From contig CAZGWV010000019.1 in the NCBI GenBank assembly GCA_964529555.1, positions 1-46,331 on the forward strand: a stretch of 46,331 nt of DNA. The letters run 5' to 3'. The position numbers and the translations under genes were made by a program. Position 1 is the first letter of the stretch, and each line of letters opens with the position of its first letter. Shown here one piece after another: positions 27,935 through 35,647 of the stretch. The DNA is from UBA7672 sp964529555. Its GTDB lineage: Bacteria; Pseudomonadota; Alphaproteobacteria; Caulobacterales; Hyphomonadaceae. The notes beneath the pieces were generated by a model. That model saw only the letters and a list, made by a program, of their open reading frames with translations. It did no database searches and was not told the DNA's origin.

Positions 27935-28600
27935 ATGTGCGGGAAGTTCACGCAGGTTGAGTGGTGGACCGACATCGAGGCCTTTTCACAGCCCACGGAT
28001 GAAATTCCCGATGAGGCGCCGGCCACCTTCGTCACCCCGATGCGCGCCGCGAAGGCGATCCGGCTCGGCGAGGACGGCCGGCGCGAGATGGTCGCGATGC
28101 GCTGGGGCTTCTCCAGGCCCGGCAACCCGTCCTTCAAGCCCGATCATATGCACGCGCGCGCCGAAACCATCGACACCCGCCCGACCTTTGCCGAAGCATT
28201 CGCCGAGCGGCGCGGCATCGTGCCGGTCGAGACGTTCAACGAGGGCGAACAGCTGCCGTCCGGCAAAACAAAGCAATGGGTGATCCGCCCGAAAGACCGC
28301 AAACCCATCGCCATCGCTGTGATCTGGGAAGAATGGGTGGGGGATGCGGGATCGGAGCCGTGCTTCGTCATGGTCACCGTTCCGCCAAACCCGCTGATTG
28401 GACGCATCACGGATCGCATGCCCGCCATTCTTCGCCAGGAGGACTGGGCGGCATGGCTGGGCGAAACCGACGCTTCATCCGCTGACCTGAAGGCGCTGTT
28501 GAAGACGTTCGACGATCGGGGTGCGTGGGAGATGACTGAACAGGCGCCGCCGAAAGCTGCAAAGAGCGCCAGGCCGCGCGCGCAGGGCGATCTGTTCTGA
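27935..28600 (+). CDS. SRAP-family protein (YedK/HMCES-like), active-site variant
   Basis: This 221-residue member of the SOS-response-associated peptidase family includes proteins that crosslink to abasic sites in single-stranded DNA. Cys2 (MCGKF), which forms the DNA-protein crosslink, is present, and the Glu of the third motif survives (FNEG, Glu103). Two other residues differ from E. coli YedK. The Asn of the NARAET motif is His73 (MHARAET), and the His of HDRMP is Thr159 (RITDRMPAIL). It starts 18 bases after the HerA-like gene. I recall similar variants in other alphaproteobacteria, so this is probably a subfamily rather than decay. Confidence 0.9.
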   Translation: MCGKFTQVEWWTDIEAFSQPTDEIPDEAPATFVTPMRAAKAIRLGEDGRREMVAMRWGFSRPGNPSFKPDHMHARAETIDTRPTFAEAFAERRGIVPVETFNEGEQLPSGKTKQWVIRPKDRKPIAIAVIWEEWVGDAGSEPCFVMVTVPPNPLIGRITDRMPAILRQEDWAAWLGETDASSADLKALLKTFDDRGAWEMTEQAPPKAAKSARPRAQGDLF

Positions 28601-28900
28601 AAACGTGAAGCGCTGTTCTGTCTGACAATCACTGTCGCTGGCCGCGAACGGATTGCGCGCATCGATATGCGTGGCGATGGCGCGCGTGAGACTCGCGTTG
28701 ACGACATGCGTGCGATGATCGTCCTGTTACGGACGATCGTCATCGCGAATTTTCGTGCGAAAAAATTCGCGCGGAGACTCGCGGAGTCGTTTTTGGAAAC
28801 TTCGCGTTCAGTTTCTCGGGGCAGTTTGCACGTCATCGGATCGACACGGCGACTCGCACATGCATCGCCGCAGCAAACAAGACAGAACCTGGAGAGACAC
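28601..28900 (+). other. Intergenic, hairpin-rich leader before the histone-like gene
   Basis: These 300 bases carry no convincing gene. They hold three closely spaced inverted repeats. GATCGTCC-N6-GGACGATC is at 28717-28738. A near-perfect GCGAATTTT/AAAAATTCGC hairpin is at 28745-28770. GACTC-GCG-GAGTC at 28776-28788 is followed by five Ts. This could be a terminator of the SRAP transcript, a structured 5' leader, or both. Confidence 0.5.
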
Positions 28901-29293
28901 ATGACCACGAAGAAAAAGACCACGAAGAAAAATGCCGCCGCCAAATCCACGACCTTCAAGTCGAAGGCCGTCAAGTCGAAGGCCTCCAAATCGATGGCGG
29001 CCAGATCGTCCGCCGCCAAAGTGATCGCGATGCCGTCGCCGCTGATGACTGCGCCGATGCCGGCTGCTCCCGCCGCCTCCGCGACCGTGATCCCTATGCC
29101 GAAGAAGCCGGTCGCGAAAAAGCCCGCGCCGAAAGCTGTGGCCAGGAAGCCGGTCGTGAAGGCTTCCGCCAAGAAGGCCGTCGCCAAAAAGGTTATCGCG
29201 AAGAAGCCGGTCGCCAGGCAGCCCGCGCCGAAAATGAAAGTCGCCGCCGCCGCCATGAAACCGGCCCGCAAGGTCGCCCGCAAGAAGAAGTAG
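28901..29293 (+). CDS. Histone H1-like Lys/Ala/Pro-rich basic protein
   Basis: This 130-residue very basic protein is built of Lys-, Ala- and Pro-rich repeats (TKKKTTKKNAAAKS, then KKPVAKKPAPKAVARKP and AKKAVAKKVIAKKPVARQPA). It resembles the C-terminal tails of eukaryotic histone H1 and bacterial AlgP/HC2-like nucleoid proteins. It probably binds DNA non-specifically. There is no globular domain and no signal peptide. A good GGAGAG ribosome site precedes ATG 28901, and a hairpin terminator follows at 29320. The evidence is compositional, so an RNA-binding or polyanion-binding role is equally possible. Confidence 0.8.
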   Translation: MTTKKKTTKKNAAAKSTTFKSKAVKSKASKSMAARSSAAKVIAMPSPLMTAPMPAAPAASATVIPMPKKPVAKKPAPKAVARKPVVKASAKKAVAKKVIAKKPVARQPAPKMKVAAAAMKPARKVARKKK

Positions 29294-29319
29294 GTGGCTG
29301 CCAAGGCCTTGAACAAGCG

Positions 29320-29351
29320 ACGGCGCGATCCCCCAAGGGTCGCGCCGTTTG
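29320..29351 (+). terminator. Bidirectional hairpin terminator
   Basis: ACGGCGCGA pairs with TCGCGCCGT around a C/A/G-rich loop, followed by TTT. It lies between the convergent histone-like and ubiB genes. Confidence 0.7.
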
Positions 29352-29368
29352 CGTTCCGGCGCCCGCTA

Positions 29369-30910
29369 TCAGGGCCGATAAATCAGGAGAAACCACAGTC
29401 CCGCAGCGGAAGCCGCCGCAATGGCGAAGCCGGTCAGCGCCCAGCCCCAGCCTGACGTACGCTTGACGACGACCGGCGGCGGGGCGGGCGCCGCCGCGCG
29501 GGTGAGGGCGGCGTCCAGTTTCTCCAGCGTCTCGGGCAGGCGGCGCAGGCGGGCGATGGCCTCGCGCGCCGTGTTCGCGGCCAGCTTGCGCAGGCCCTCC
29601 GCTCCGAACTCGCGGCGGCTCCAGCGCTCCACGATGGGCTTGGCGGCCTGCCAGATATTGTGCGCCGGATCGATGGACCGTGCGACGCCTTCGACCTGAA
29701 CCATTGTCTTCTGCAGCAGGATCAGTTCCGGCCGCAGGTGCATGCCGAACTGCCGCGTGATGTCGAACAGCTGCAGCAGCACGCGCGCCATCGAGACTTC
29801 GGTCGCGTCCTTGCCGAAGATCGGCTCGCCGACCGAGCGCAACGCCTGCGCGAACTCGTCCATCGAATGCTCGGCCGGCACATAGCCCGCCTCGAAGTGA
29901 ACCTTGGCGACATGCTTGTAGTCGCGCTCGAGGAAGCCCTTGATGATCTGCGCGAGGAACATCCGCTCGTTCATGCCGATACGGCCCATGATGCCGTAAT
30001 CGACCAGCACCAGCCGCCCGTCCGGCGTCAGGATCATGTTTCCTTCGTGCAGGTCGGCGTGGAAGAAGCCGTGATCGAGCGCGCAGGCAAGAAAGCCGCG
30101 CGTCACGCGGTTGGCGAGATCGATGCGCTGCTCGGCGCCGAGCGGACCTGGATTGGTCAGCGACCGCCCCTCGATCCATTCTGTGGTCAGCACACGCTGG
30201 CTCGTCCGCTCCCAGTCGACCTGCGGTGCGTGGACATAGCCGTCGATGGCGGCGATCTCGGCGAACTCGGAGGCGGCGCCCGCTTCAAAACGCAGGTCCA
30301 TCTCGCGGGTCAGCGAGCGCGCCATCGTGTCGATGAAGGCGGCAGGCTCCATGCGCTGGATCTCGGCATTGCCGTTCTTCTGCGCGGCATAGGCGATGCG
30401 CCTCATCGCGCGCACTTCAAGCTCCATCGTCCGTTCGATGTTCGGACGCAGGATTTTCACCGCGCGCGGTCCTTTCGGCGTTTCGAGCCTGTGAACCTGC
30501 GCCACCGACGCCGCCGCGATCGGGTCGCTGATCGTTGGGAAAAGCCGCGCCGCATCGTCACCGAACTGCGATTTCAGCGTTTTCAGCGCCTGCGCCCTGG
30601 GGAAGGGCGGGATGGAATCCTTGAGGCGCGAAAGATCGGTCGCGGCCTCGACGCCGATCACGTCCGGCCGCGTCGCCATGAACTGGCCAAGCTTGATCCA
30701 CGCCGGTCCGAGCTTTTCCAGCGCACGCGCAAAGCGCTCGCCCGGCCGCCCCCTGCCGCCGCCGCCGGGCAGGATACGCAATACCGCGCCAGCAGCCTTC
30801 GCCGCGACGGGCAGGCGCTTGCGATAGGCGTCGGGAATGATGACGTCGTTGCGCACCATGACCGCCCCGGCGCGGGCAAGGCGCAAATAGTCGGAGAGCG
30901 CTTCGAACAT
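29369..30910 (-). CDS. ubiB: UbiB, ubiquinone biosynthesis ABC1-like kinase
   Basis: UbiB is a membrane-associated protein-kinase-like ATPase needed for ubiquinone assembly; older annotation calls it 2-polyprenylphenol 6-hydroxylase. The 513-residue product has the UbiB KxGQ region (AWIKLGQFMATRPD), the Ala-rich nucleotide loop (IAAASVAQVH), the catalytic HADLHEGN and the metal-binding VDYGIMG. The C-terminus has one or two hydrophobic segments (WALTGFAIAAASAAGLWFLL) as anchor. ATG 30910 gives the family-like MFEALSDYLRL; an ATG at 30928 overlapping the ubiE stop is an alternative. It follows ubiE directly and ends convergent with the histone-like gene. Confidence 0.95.
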   Translation of the reverse strand: MFEALSDYLRLARAGAVMVRNDVIIPDAYRKRLPVAAKAAGAVLRILPGGGGRGRPGERFARALEKLGPAWIKLGQFMATRPDVIGVEAATDLSRLKDSIPPFPRAQALKTLKSQFGDDAARLFPTISDPIAAASVAQVHRLETPKGPRAVKILRPNIERTMELEVRAMRRIAYAAQKNGNAEIQRMEPAAFIDTMARSLTREMDLRFEAGAASEFAEIAAIDGYVHAPQVDWERTSQRVLTTEWIEGRSLTNPGPLGAEQRIDLANRVTRGFLACALDHGFFHADLHEGNMILTPDGRLVLVDYGIMGRIGMNERMFLAQIIKGFLERDYKHVAKVHFEAGYVPAEHSMDEFAQALRSVGEPIFGKDATEVSMARVLLQLFDITRQFGMHLRPELILLQKTMVQVEGVARSIDPAHNIWQAAKPIVERWSRREFGAEGLRKLAANTAREAIARLRRLPETLEKLDAALTRAAAPAPPPVVVKRTSGWGWALTGFAIAAASAAGLWFLLIYRP

Positions 30911-30915
30911 GCCCG

Positions 30916-31674
30916 CTACACCGCCCATCCGGTGTGAAGCGCGGCGATCCCGCCCGAATAGTTCTGGTAGCCCACCTGTCCGAAGCCTGCGGCGCGGATG
31001 CGATCGGCGAACGCATCCTGCATCGGGAAGCGGCGGATCGATTCGACGAGATACTGGTAGGACGCCTTGTCCCCCGTCACCAGCTCGCCCATCGCCGGGA
31101 TCACCTTGAACGAATAGGCGTCATACGCATCCTGCAGCACGCGATGCGTCATGTGCGAGAATTCGAGGCAGGCAAACCGCCCGCCCGGCTTCAGAACGCG
31201 GCGGAATTCGCTGAGCGCCTTGTCGATCTCCACCACATTGCGGATGCCGAAGGAAATCGTCAGCGCATCCGCGCTGCGATCGGGGAAGGGGAGCGCTGCG
31301 GCGTCGCACGCCACGCGCGGCATGTTCTGGTCGCTGTCCTTGACGCCCGCGACCAGCATCGCCTCGTTGATGTCGGACACGAAGGTCATCGTCTGCGCCT
31401 GCACATTGCGGCGGCGCGCCACTTCGTTCGCGCGTTTCTGGAAGGCGCGCGCCACGTCGCCCGTGCCGCCCGCCACATCGATCAGCGTCTCGCCCGGTTG
31501 CGGGTTCAGCCAGGCGATCATGTTCGCCTTCCAGATCCTGTGGACCCCGGCGGACATGAGATCGTTCATCAGGTCGTATTTCGAGGCGACGGACGCGAAC
31601 ACGCCTTTGACGCGGCGGGATTTTTCATCCCGGCTCACATCCTCGAACCCGAAGGAGACCTTGTCTTCGTCCAT
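30916..31674 (-). CDS. ubiE: UbiE, demethylmenaquinone/2-octaprenyl-6-methoxy-benzoquinol C-methyltransferase
   Basis: UbiE is the SAM-dependent C-methyltransferase of ubiquinone synthesis. The 252-residue product has the SAM motif I LIDVAGGTGDVARAF and the UbiE signatures YDLMNDLMSAGVHRIWK and ALTISFGIRNV. It ends with the family's SGGIAALHTGW. The start is ATG 31674; the longer open frame upstream is read antisense through mutM and is ignored. It is divergent from mutM with 49 bases between starts, and it is transcribed into ubiB with an end/start overlap or near-contact. Confidence 0.97.
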   Translation of the reverse strand: MDEDKVSFGFEDVSRDEKSRRVKGVFASVASKYDLMNDLMSAGVHRIWKANMIAWLNPQPGETLIDVAGGTGDVARAFQKRANEVARRRNVQAQTMTFVSDINEAMLVAGVKDSDQNMPRVACDAAALPFPDRSADALTISFGIRNVVEIDKALSEFRRVLKPGGRFACLEFSHMTHRVLQDAYDAYSFKVIPAMGELVTGDKASYQYLVESIRRFPMQDAFADRIRAAGFGQVGYQNYSGGIAALHTGWAV

Positions 31675-31723
31675 GACCGGGAGAGCATAGGCGAAGGCCC
31701 TTCCCACGGCTATATGCGCAGCG

Positions 31724-32569
31724 ATGCCTGAATTGCCCGAAGTCGAGACCGTTCGTCGCGGACTGGCCCCCGCCATGGAAGGTAAACGCATCCTGCGCGT
31801 GGAAACCCGCAGGAAGGACCTGCGCTTCCCGTTTCCCGAGAATTTTAACCAAAGGATCGAGGGCGCCAAGATCAGCCATATGGGCCGCCGGGCGAAATAT
31901 CTCGTGGCCGAACTTTCCAGCGGGGAAGCCCTCATCATGCATCTGGGCATGACCGGGCGGTTCACCGTTCACGGAAAGAAGCCCGGCAAGTTCCACCGCG
32001 ACGCCGGGGAGGGCGAAAAGCACGACCATGTCGTGTTCGAAATGCAGGGCGGGGGCCGCGTCGTGTTCAACGACGCCCGCCGCTTCGGCTTCATGGACCT
32101 CTGGCCCGCCGCCAGCCTCGAAACCTACGCCCCGTTCGCCGGCATGGGCCCCGAGCCGATCTCCAACGAATTTTCAGCCGCTTATCTGGCGGAGGCGTTC
32201 AAGAGCAAGAAGACGCCGGTGAAGTCCGCCCTGCTGGACCAGAATGTCGTCGCGGGTCTTGGCAACATCTATGTCTGCGAGGCGCTGTTCCGGTCAGGCA
32301 TCAGCCCGACGAAGCTCGCCGGCGCCATTCGCCGCGACAGGCTGGAGCTCCTGGCGGTCGAAGTGAGGAAGGTGATCGAGGAGGCCATCCTCGCGGGCGG
32401 TTCGACCATCTCCGACTACAAATCCACCGGCGGCGAACTCGGCTATTTCCAGCACCGCTTCCGCATCTACGATCGCGAAGGCGACCCCTGCCACGCTTGC
32501 GCGAGGCCGGTGAAGCGTATGGTGCAGTCGGGCCGCTCCACCTTCTATTGCGCTCACTGCCAGAAGTGA
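31724..32569 (+). CDS. mutM: Formamidopyrimidine-DNA glycosylase MutM (Fpg)
   Basis: This bifunctional glycosylase/AP lyase removes 8-oxoguanine and formamidopyrimidines. The 281-residue product starts MPELPEVETVRRGL, with the catalytic Pro2 and Glu3. It has QNVVAGLGNIYVCEALFRSG of the helix-two-turn-helix, and it ends in a zinc finger with four Cys (CHAC and CAHC separated by 16 residues). All catalytic elements are intact. It is followed after 13 bases by trmB and is divergent from ubiE. Confidence 0.98.
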   Translation: MPELPEVETVRRGLAPAMEGKRILRVETRRKDLRFPFPENFNQRIEGAKISHMGRRAKYLVAELSSGEALIMHLGMTGRFTVHGKKPGKFHRDAGEGEKHDHVVFEMQGGGRVVFNDARRFGFMDLWPAASLETYAPFAGMGPEPISNEFSAAYLAEAFKSKKTPVKSALLDQNVVAGLGNIYVCEALFRSGISPTKLAGAIRRDRLELLAVEVRKVIEEAILAGGSTISDYKSTGGELGYFQHRFRIYDREGDPCHACARPVKRMVQSGRSTFYCAHCQK

Positions 32570-32582
32570 CGACAAGGCCGGC

Positions 32583-33278
32583 ATGAGCGACGACCTCTCT
32601 TCACAACCGCGCCACCGCCTCTATGGCCGCGCCGCCGGCAAGCCGTTGTCGAAGCGGCAACAGGGGTTGATCGACGATTTCCTGCCGACGCTTGCGATCC
32701 CGGAAAGCGCGCCGCGCACGCTGGCCCCCATCTCCCTGTTCAAGCCGGCGATGCGCGAAGCCTGGCTCGAGATCGGCTTCGGCGGCGGCGAGCATCTGGC
32801 CGGGCAGGCCGCGCGCCACCCCGATATCGGCATCATCGGCGTCGAGCCCTTCATCGACGGCGTCGCCAAACTGCTGACCGCGCTGGAGGCGGGCGGAACG
32901 ACCAACGTGCTGGTCCGCCGCGGCGATGCGCGCGATCTCGTGGCGCAATTCGCGGGCGCCTCGCTGGATCGCGTCTTCATCCTTTTCCCCGACCCGTGGC
33001 CGAAAACGCGCCACCGCAAGCGCCGCCTCATTCAGCCCGATTTCGTGGCCGAACTCGCGCGTGTGATGAAGCCGGGCGCGAGATTGCGTTTCGCCACCGA
33101 CTGGGCCGACTACGCCAACCGCGCGCTTGAAACTGTCATTCGCGACGGCCACTTCACCTGGCAAGCCAACCGCGCCGACGATTGGCGCAAGCCGCCCACC
33201 GACCACGTGACGACGCGATATCAGGAAAAACGCCTCGGCGATTGCGAGCCGGTGTTTCTGGATTTCGTGCGCATATAG
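32583..33278 (+). CDS. trmB: tRNA (guanine-N7-)-methyltransferase TrmB
   Basis: TrmB methylates G46 of tRNA using SAM. The 231-residue product has LEIGFGGGEHLAGQA (motif I), the family hallmark FILFPDPWPKTRHRKRRLIQ, and the C-terminal TRYQEKRLGDCEPVF. The start is ATG 32583, 13 bases after mutM, so they are probably co-transcribed. A 148-nt nested palindrome begins 17 bases after the stop and may end or protect the transcript. Confidence 0.97.
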   Translation: MSDDLSSQPRHRLYGRAAGKPLSKRQQGLIDDFLPTLAIPESAPRTLAPISLFKPAMREAWLEIGFGGGEHLAGQAARHPDIGIIGVEPFIDGVAKLLTALEAGGTTNVLVRRGDARDLVAQFAGASLDRVFILFPDPWPKTRHRKRRLIQPDFVAELARVMKPGARLRFATDWADYANRALETVIRDGHFTWQANRADDWRKPPTDHVTTRYQEKRLGDCEPVFLDFVRI

Positions 33279-33295
33279 AAGGAGTCCCCGTCCCG

Positions 33296-33443
33296 CCCTC
33301 GTGGTTCGGCGGACGTAGCGATGCTCGTGCATCGCTACTGCTCACCATGAGGGCTCAGGCTGCAGCTAAGATGGAAGCGAGAGGACCCTCATGGTGAGCA
33401 GTTCGCCTGCGTAGGCAGGCGAACGTCCGTCGAACCACGAGGG
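33296..33443. repeat. Nested palindromic element (two inverted 58-nt units)
   Basis: The outer arms CCCTCGTGGTTCG..ACGT (33296-33316) and its inverse (33423-33443) match with one or two mismatches. Next inside are perfect small hairpins AGCGATGC-TCGT-GCATCGCT (33317-33336) and TCGCCTGC-GTAG-GCAGGCGA (33403-33422). Then come arms ACTGCTCACCATGAGGG (33337-33353) and its exact inverse (33386-33402), around a 32-base spacer. So two copies of one unit lie head to head, with unrelated hairpin tips that each keep their own pairing. Similar CTCATGGTGAGC palindromes are widespread in alphaproteobacteria. Confidence 0.85.
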
Positions 33444-33455
33444 GCCGGGCTCACA

Positions 33456-34307
33456 TCAGCGCGCCGGCTTCCCGTCGAACGGCTTCTCGAACACCAGAAT
33501 GTAGCGATCCGTCCGCCCACGCACGTTGGGCCAGAACACATTCATCTTGCGGTCGTCATAGCGGCTCTCGATCTCGTCGAGCGCCACCTGCCGGAATCCC
33601 GCCGCGAGGAAATGCCCGGTGACATCGCCACGGCTGATGCGGTGCAGGTTCGCCTGCTGCATCAGGGGCATTGTCTCGATCGCGTCGTGGTCCTCGACGA
33701 TCACGCGGCCGCCGGGCGTCAGCATGTCGAAAAAGCGCTTGTTCAACGTTCCGAAGTCGCCGCCCTCGAAGACGATGTCGTGGTAGACCTGACCCAGCAG
33801 GATGAAGTCATAACTTTCGTCCGGCGCACCCAGCTCGTTCCAGCTCGCCGTCACCCAGCCGATATTGTCGCGCTCGATCCATTTGCGCTGTGATTCCGGC
33901 TCCATGCCGGGAAACTGCGCGATCCAGCCGGGCGTGTTGTGAATGTCCACATGGCCGCCCTCGCCCACGAGCGAGGAGAAGATGATCGCGAGGTATCCAC
34001 CGCCCGACGCCACATCGAGCACGCGGCCGCCGCTGACCAAGCGCATTGTCGGCCAGGCTGTTTCGATGATCCTGCGCACTTGCCGGTTATCGTCGCGCAA
34101 CCGATGCTCCATCGAGCGGTCCGGCGCTTTCAGCGCCTTGTCGAGCATCTCGGGGATCGTCAGGCTTTCCGCGAGGCAGGATGTGCAGGGCTCCGACTGA
34201 ACGATCCGGTCTTCCGGCGGAATGACAGGCCCATCCTGCGGCGGCTGCGCCATCGCCGGCGCGGCGAGCGCGGCCAGCATCAGCGCCAGAACTGCGTCGC
34301 GCATCAT
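33456..34307 (-). CDS. Class I SAM-dependent methyltransferase with a signal peptide
   Basis: This 283-residue protein has a cleavable-looking signal peptide (MMRDAVLALMLAALAAPAMA, then Q), followed by a Rossmann methyltransferase domain. Motif I is GGRVLDVASGGGYLAIIFSS, and later text includes DFILLGQVYHDIVFEG and the post-motif TPGGRVIVEDHD. It resembles the COG4798 group of predicted methyltransferases. SAM is not known to be plentiful in the periplasm, so location and activity are open questions. The start ATG 34307 overlaps the YciI stop as ATGA, confirming it is the third gene of the gpsA operon. Confidence 0.83.
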   Translation of the reverse strand: MMRDAVLALMLAALAAPAMAQPPQDGPVIPPEDRIVQSEPCTSCLAESLTIPEMLDKALKAPDRSMEHRLRDDNRQVRRIIETAWPTMRLVSGGRVLDVASGGGYLAIIFSSLVGEGGHVDIHNTPGWIAQFPGMEPESQRKWIERDNIGWVTASWNELGAPDESYDFILLGQVYHDIVFEGGDFGTLNKRFFDMLTPGGRVIVEDHDAIETMPLMQQANLHRISRGDVTGHFLAAGFRQVALDEIESRYDDRKMNVFWPNVRGRTDRYILVFEKPFDGKPAR

Positions 34308-34588
34308 TGCCGGATCAGCCAGTTGAACGGCCGCACGCTCGTCTCGGCCCATAGGCCCGCGAGTCCGTACGGGTCCTGTGCAAACAGCGTCTTCGCTTCG
34401 GCCAGCGTCTCGGCTTCAAGCACAAGCATCGACCCCACCGGCGTCTGCCCGTCCTCGGACAGCATCGGTCCGCCAATCTTCACGCGCGGTTGCAGCGTCT
34501 CGAGCCACGCCAGATGCGCCGGCCGCGCCGCCTTGCGAATCTCCAGCGCACCCGCCTTGTCGAGACCGTGAAACACAAACAGAGCCAT
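34304..34588 (-). CDS. YciI-like protein
   Basis: This 94-residue dimeric-ferredoxin-fold protein of the YciI family has MALFVFHGLDKAGALEIRKA, an internal RPAHLAWL with the conserved His, GGPMLSEDGQTPVGSMLVLE, and a C-terminal DPYGLAGLW. The function is not established; homologues are small and often fused to or adjacent to other genes. It starts at the very base where gpsA stops and ends overlapping the methyltransferase start, so the three genes are translationally linked. This arrangement (gpsA-yciI) is common in alphaproteobacteria as far as I recall. Confidence 0.92.
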   Translation of the reverse strand: MALFVFHGLDKAGALEIRKAARPAHLAWLETLQPRVKIGGPMLSEDGQTPVGSMLVLEAETLAEAKTLFAQDPYGLAGLWAETSVRPFNWLIRQ

Positions 34589-35613
34589 CAGCCTTCGCCT
34601 TTCATCGGCCGGTTGAGCAGGAGATCGACTGCGGCGCGCGCGCTCAGCCGTCCGTCGATCATGCCATGCACGACCTCGCAGATCGGAAGATCGACGCCAA
34701 GCCGCTTGCCCAGTTCGACAATCGCCGGCGCTGTCTCGACGCCTTCGGTGACGGACGTACGCGCCGATAGGATTTCGCCCGCCGTCTTGCCGCGCCCCAG
34801 TTCCATACCGAAACTCATATTGCGCGATTGCGGCGAGGAGCAGGTCAGCACCAGGTCGCCCAGCCCGCACAGGCCCGCCAGCGTCTCGGGCCGTCCGCCC
34901 AGCGCCACGCCAAGCCGCGTCATCTCCGCAAAGCCGCGCGCGATCAGCGCAGCATGCGCCGAACGTCCAAGCGACATGCCCTCGCAAACGCCGCATGCGA
35001 TCGCCAGCACGTTCTTGATCGCGCCACCGGCCTCCGCGCCGATCAGGTCGTCGCTCCAGTAGGTGCGGAAGTGCGGATGCCCGATGGAGCGCATCCATGT
35101 GTCGCCCACCGCGCGGTCGGGGCAGGCGAGGGTGACGGCGGTGGGCAGGCCCTTCGCCACGTCGCTTGCGAACGACGGGCCCGAAAGAACAGCGGGCGAT
35201 GCCTCGGGCGCTTCCTCGGCCAGCACATCCGTCATCGGCTTCAGCGTGCCGCGCTCGATCCCTTTCGAGCAGAGCGCGACCGGCGTGCCGGGTTTGAGAT
35301 GCGGCGCCAGCGATTTCAGCGTCGCGCGCAGGTGCTGCGCGGGGGCGACCAGCAGGATCGCATCGCAGTCGGAGAGCGAGGTAAAGTCGGTCGATGACGG
35401 GATGACGGGAAGGGCGATGCCCGGAAGGAAGGCCGGGTTCCCTTCGCCGCGCGACAGGTGATCGGCGACGTCCGCCTCGCGCGCCCACATACGCACATCG
35501 CGCCCGGCCGAGAGCGCGCAGACGGCAAGCGCAGTTCCCCAGGCGCCCGCTCCGGCAACCCCCACACGCTGGAACAAGCCGGCGTCAGCGACATTATGTG
35601 CTGAAGATTTCAT
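34588..35613 (-). CDS. gpsA: Glycerol-3-phosphate dehydrogenase [NAD(P)+]
   Basis: GpsA reduces dihydroxyacetone phosphate to sn-glycerol 3-phosphate, the phospholipid backbone. The 341-residue product has the nucleotide-binding GVAGAGAWGTALAV, substrate-site text LCSKGIERGTLKPM, LSGPSFASDVAKGLPTAV, and the catalytic-lysine region GGAIKNVLAIACGVCEGMS. The start is ATG 35613; this codon lies inside the palindrome at 35612-35625, and an in-frame TTG at 35577 would be an alternative start. It is divergent from a TetR gene. It is the first gene of a gpsA-yciI-methyltransferase run. Confidence 0.96.
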   Translation of the reverse strand: MKSSAHNVADAGLFQRVGVAGAGAWGTALAVCALSAGRDVRMWAREADVADHLSRGEGNPAFLPGIALPVIPSSTDFTSLSDCDAILLVAPAQHLRATLKSLAPHLKPGTPVALCSKGIERGTLKPMTDVLAEEAPEASPAVLSGPSFASDVAKGLPTAVTLACPDRAVGDTWMRSIGHPHFRTYWSDDLIGAEAGGAIKNVLAIACGVCEGMSLGRSAHAALIARGFAEMTRLGVALGGRPETLAGLCGLGDLVLTCSSPQSRNMSFGMELGRGKTAGEILSARTSVTEGVETAPAIVELGKRLGVDLPICEVVHGMIDGRLSARAAVDLLLNRPMKGEG

Positions 35614-35625
35614 TGAACGTTCAAT
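35612..35625. promoter_or_regulatory. Palindromic operator over the gpsA start codon
   Basis: ATTGAACGTTCAAT is a perfect 14-base palindrome typical of TetR-type operators. It lies between divergent gpsA and tetR, whose starts are only 34 bases apart, so a bound TetR dimer would affect its own promoter and probably gpsA. A related sequence, ATTGAACGTTTAG, recurs at 36397 downstream. Confidence 0.7.
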
Positions 35626-35647
35626 GTTCCGTTGTTACAATACGCGA

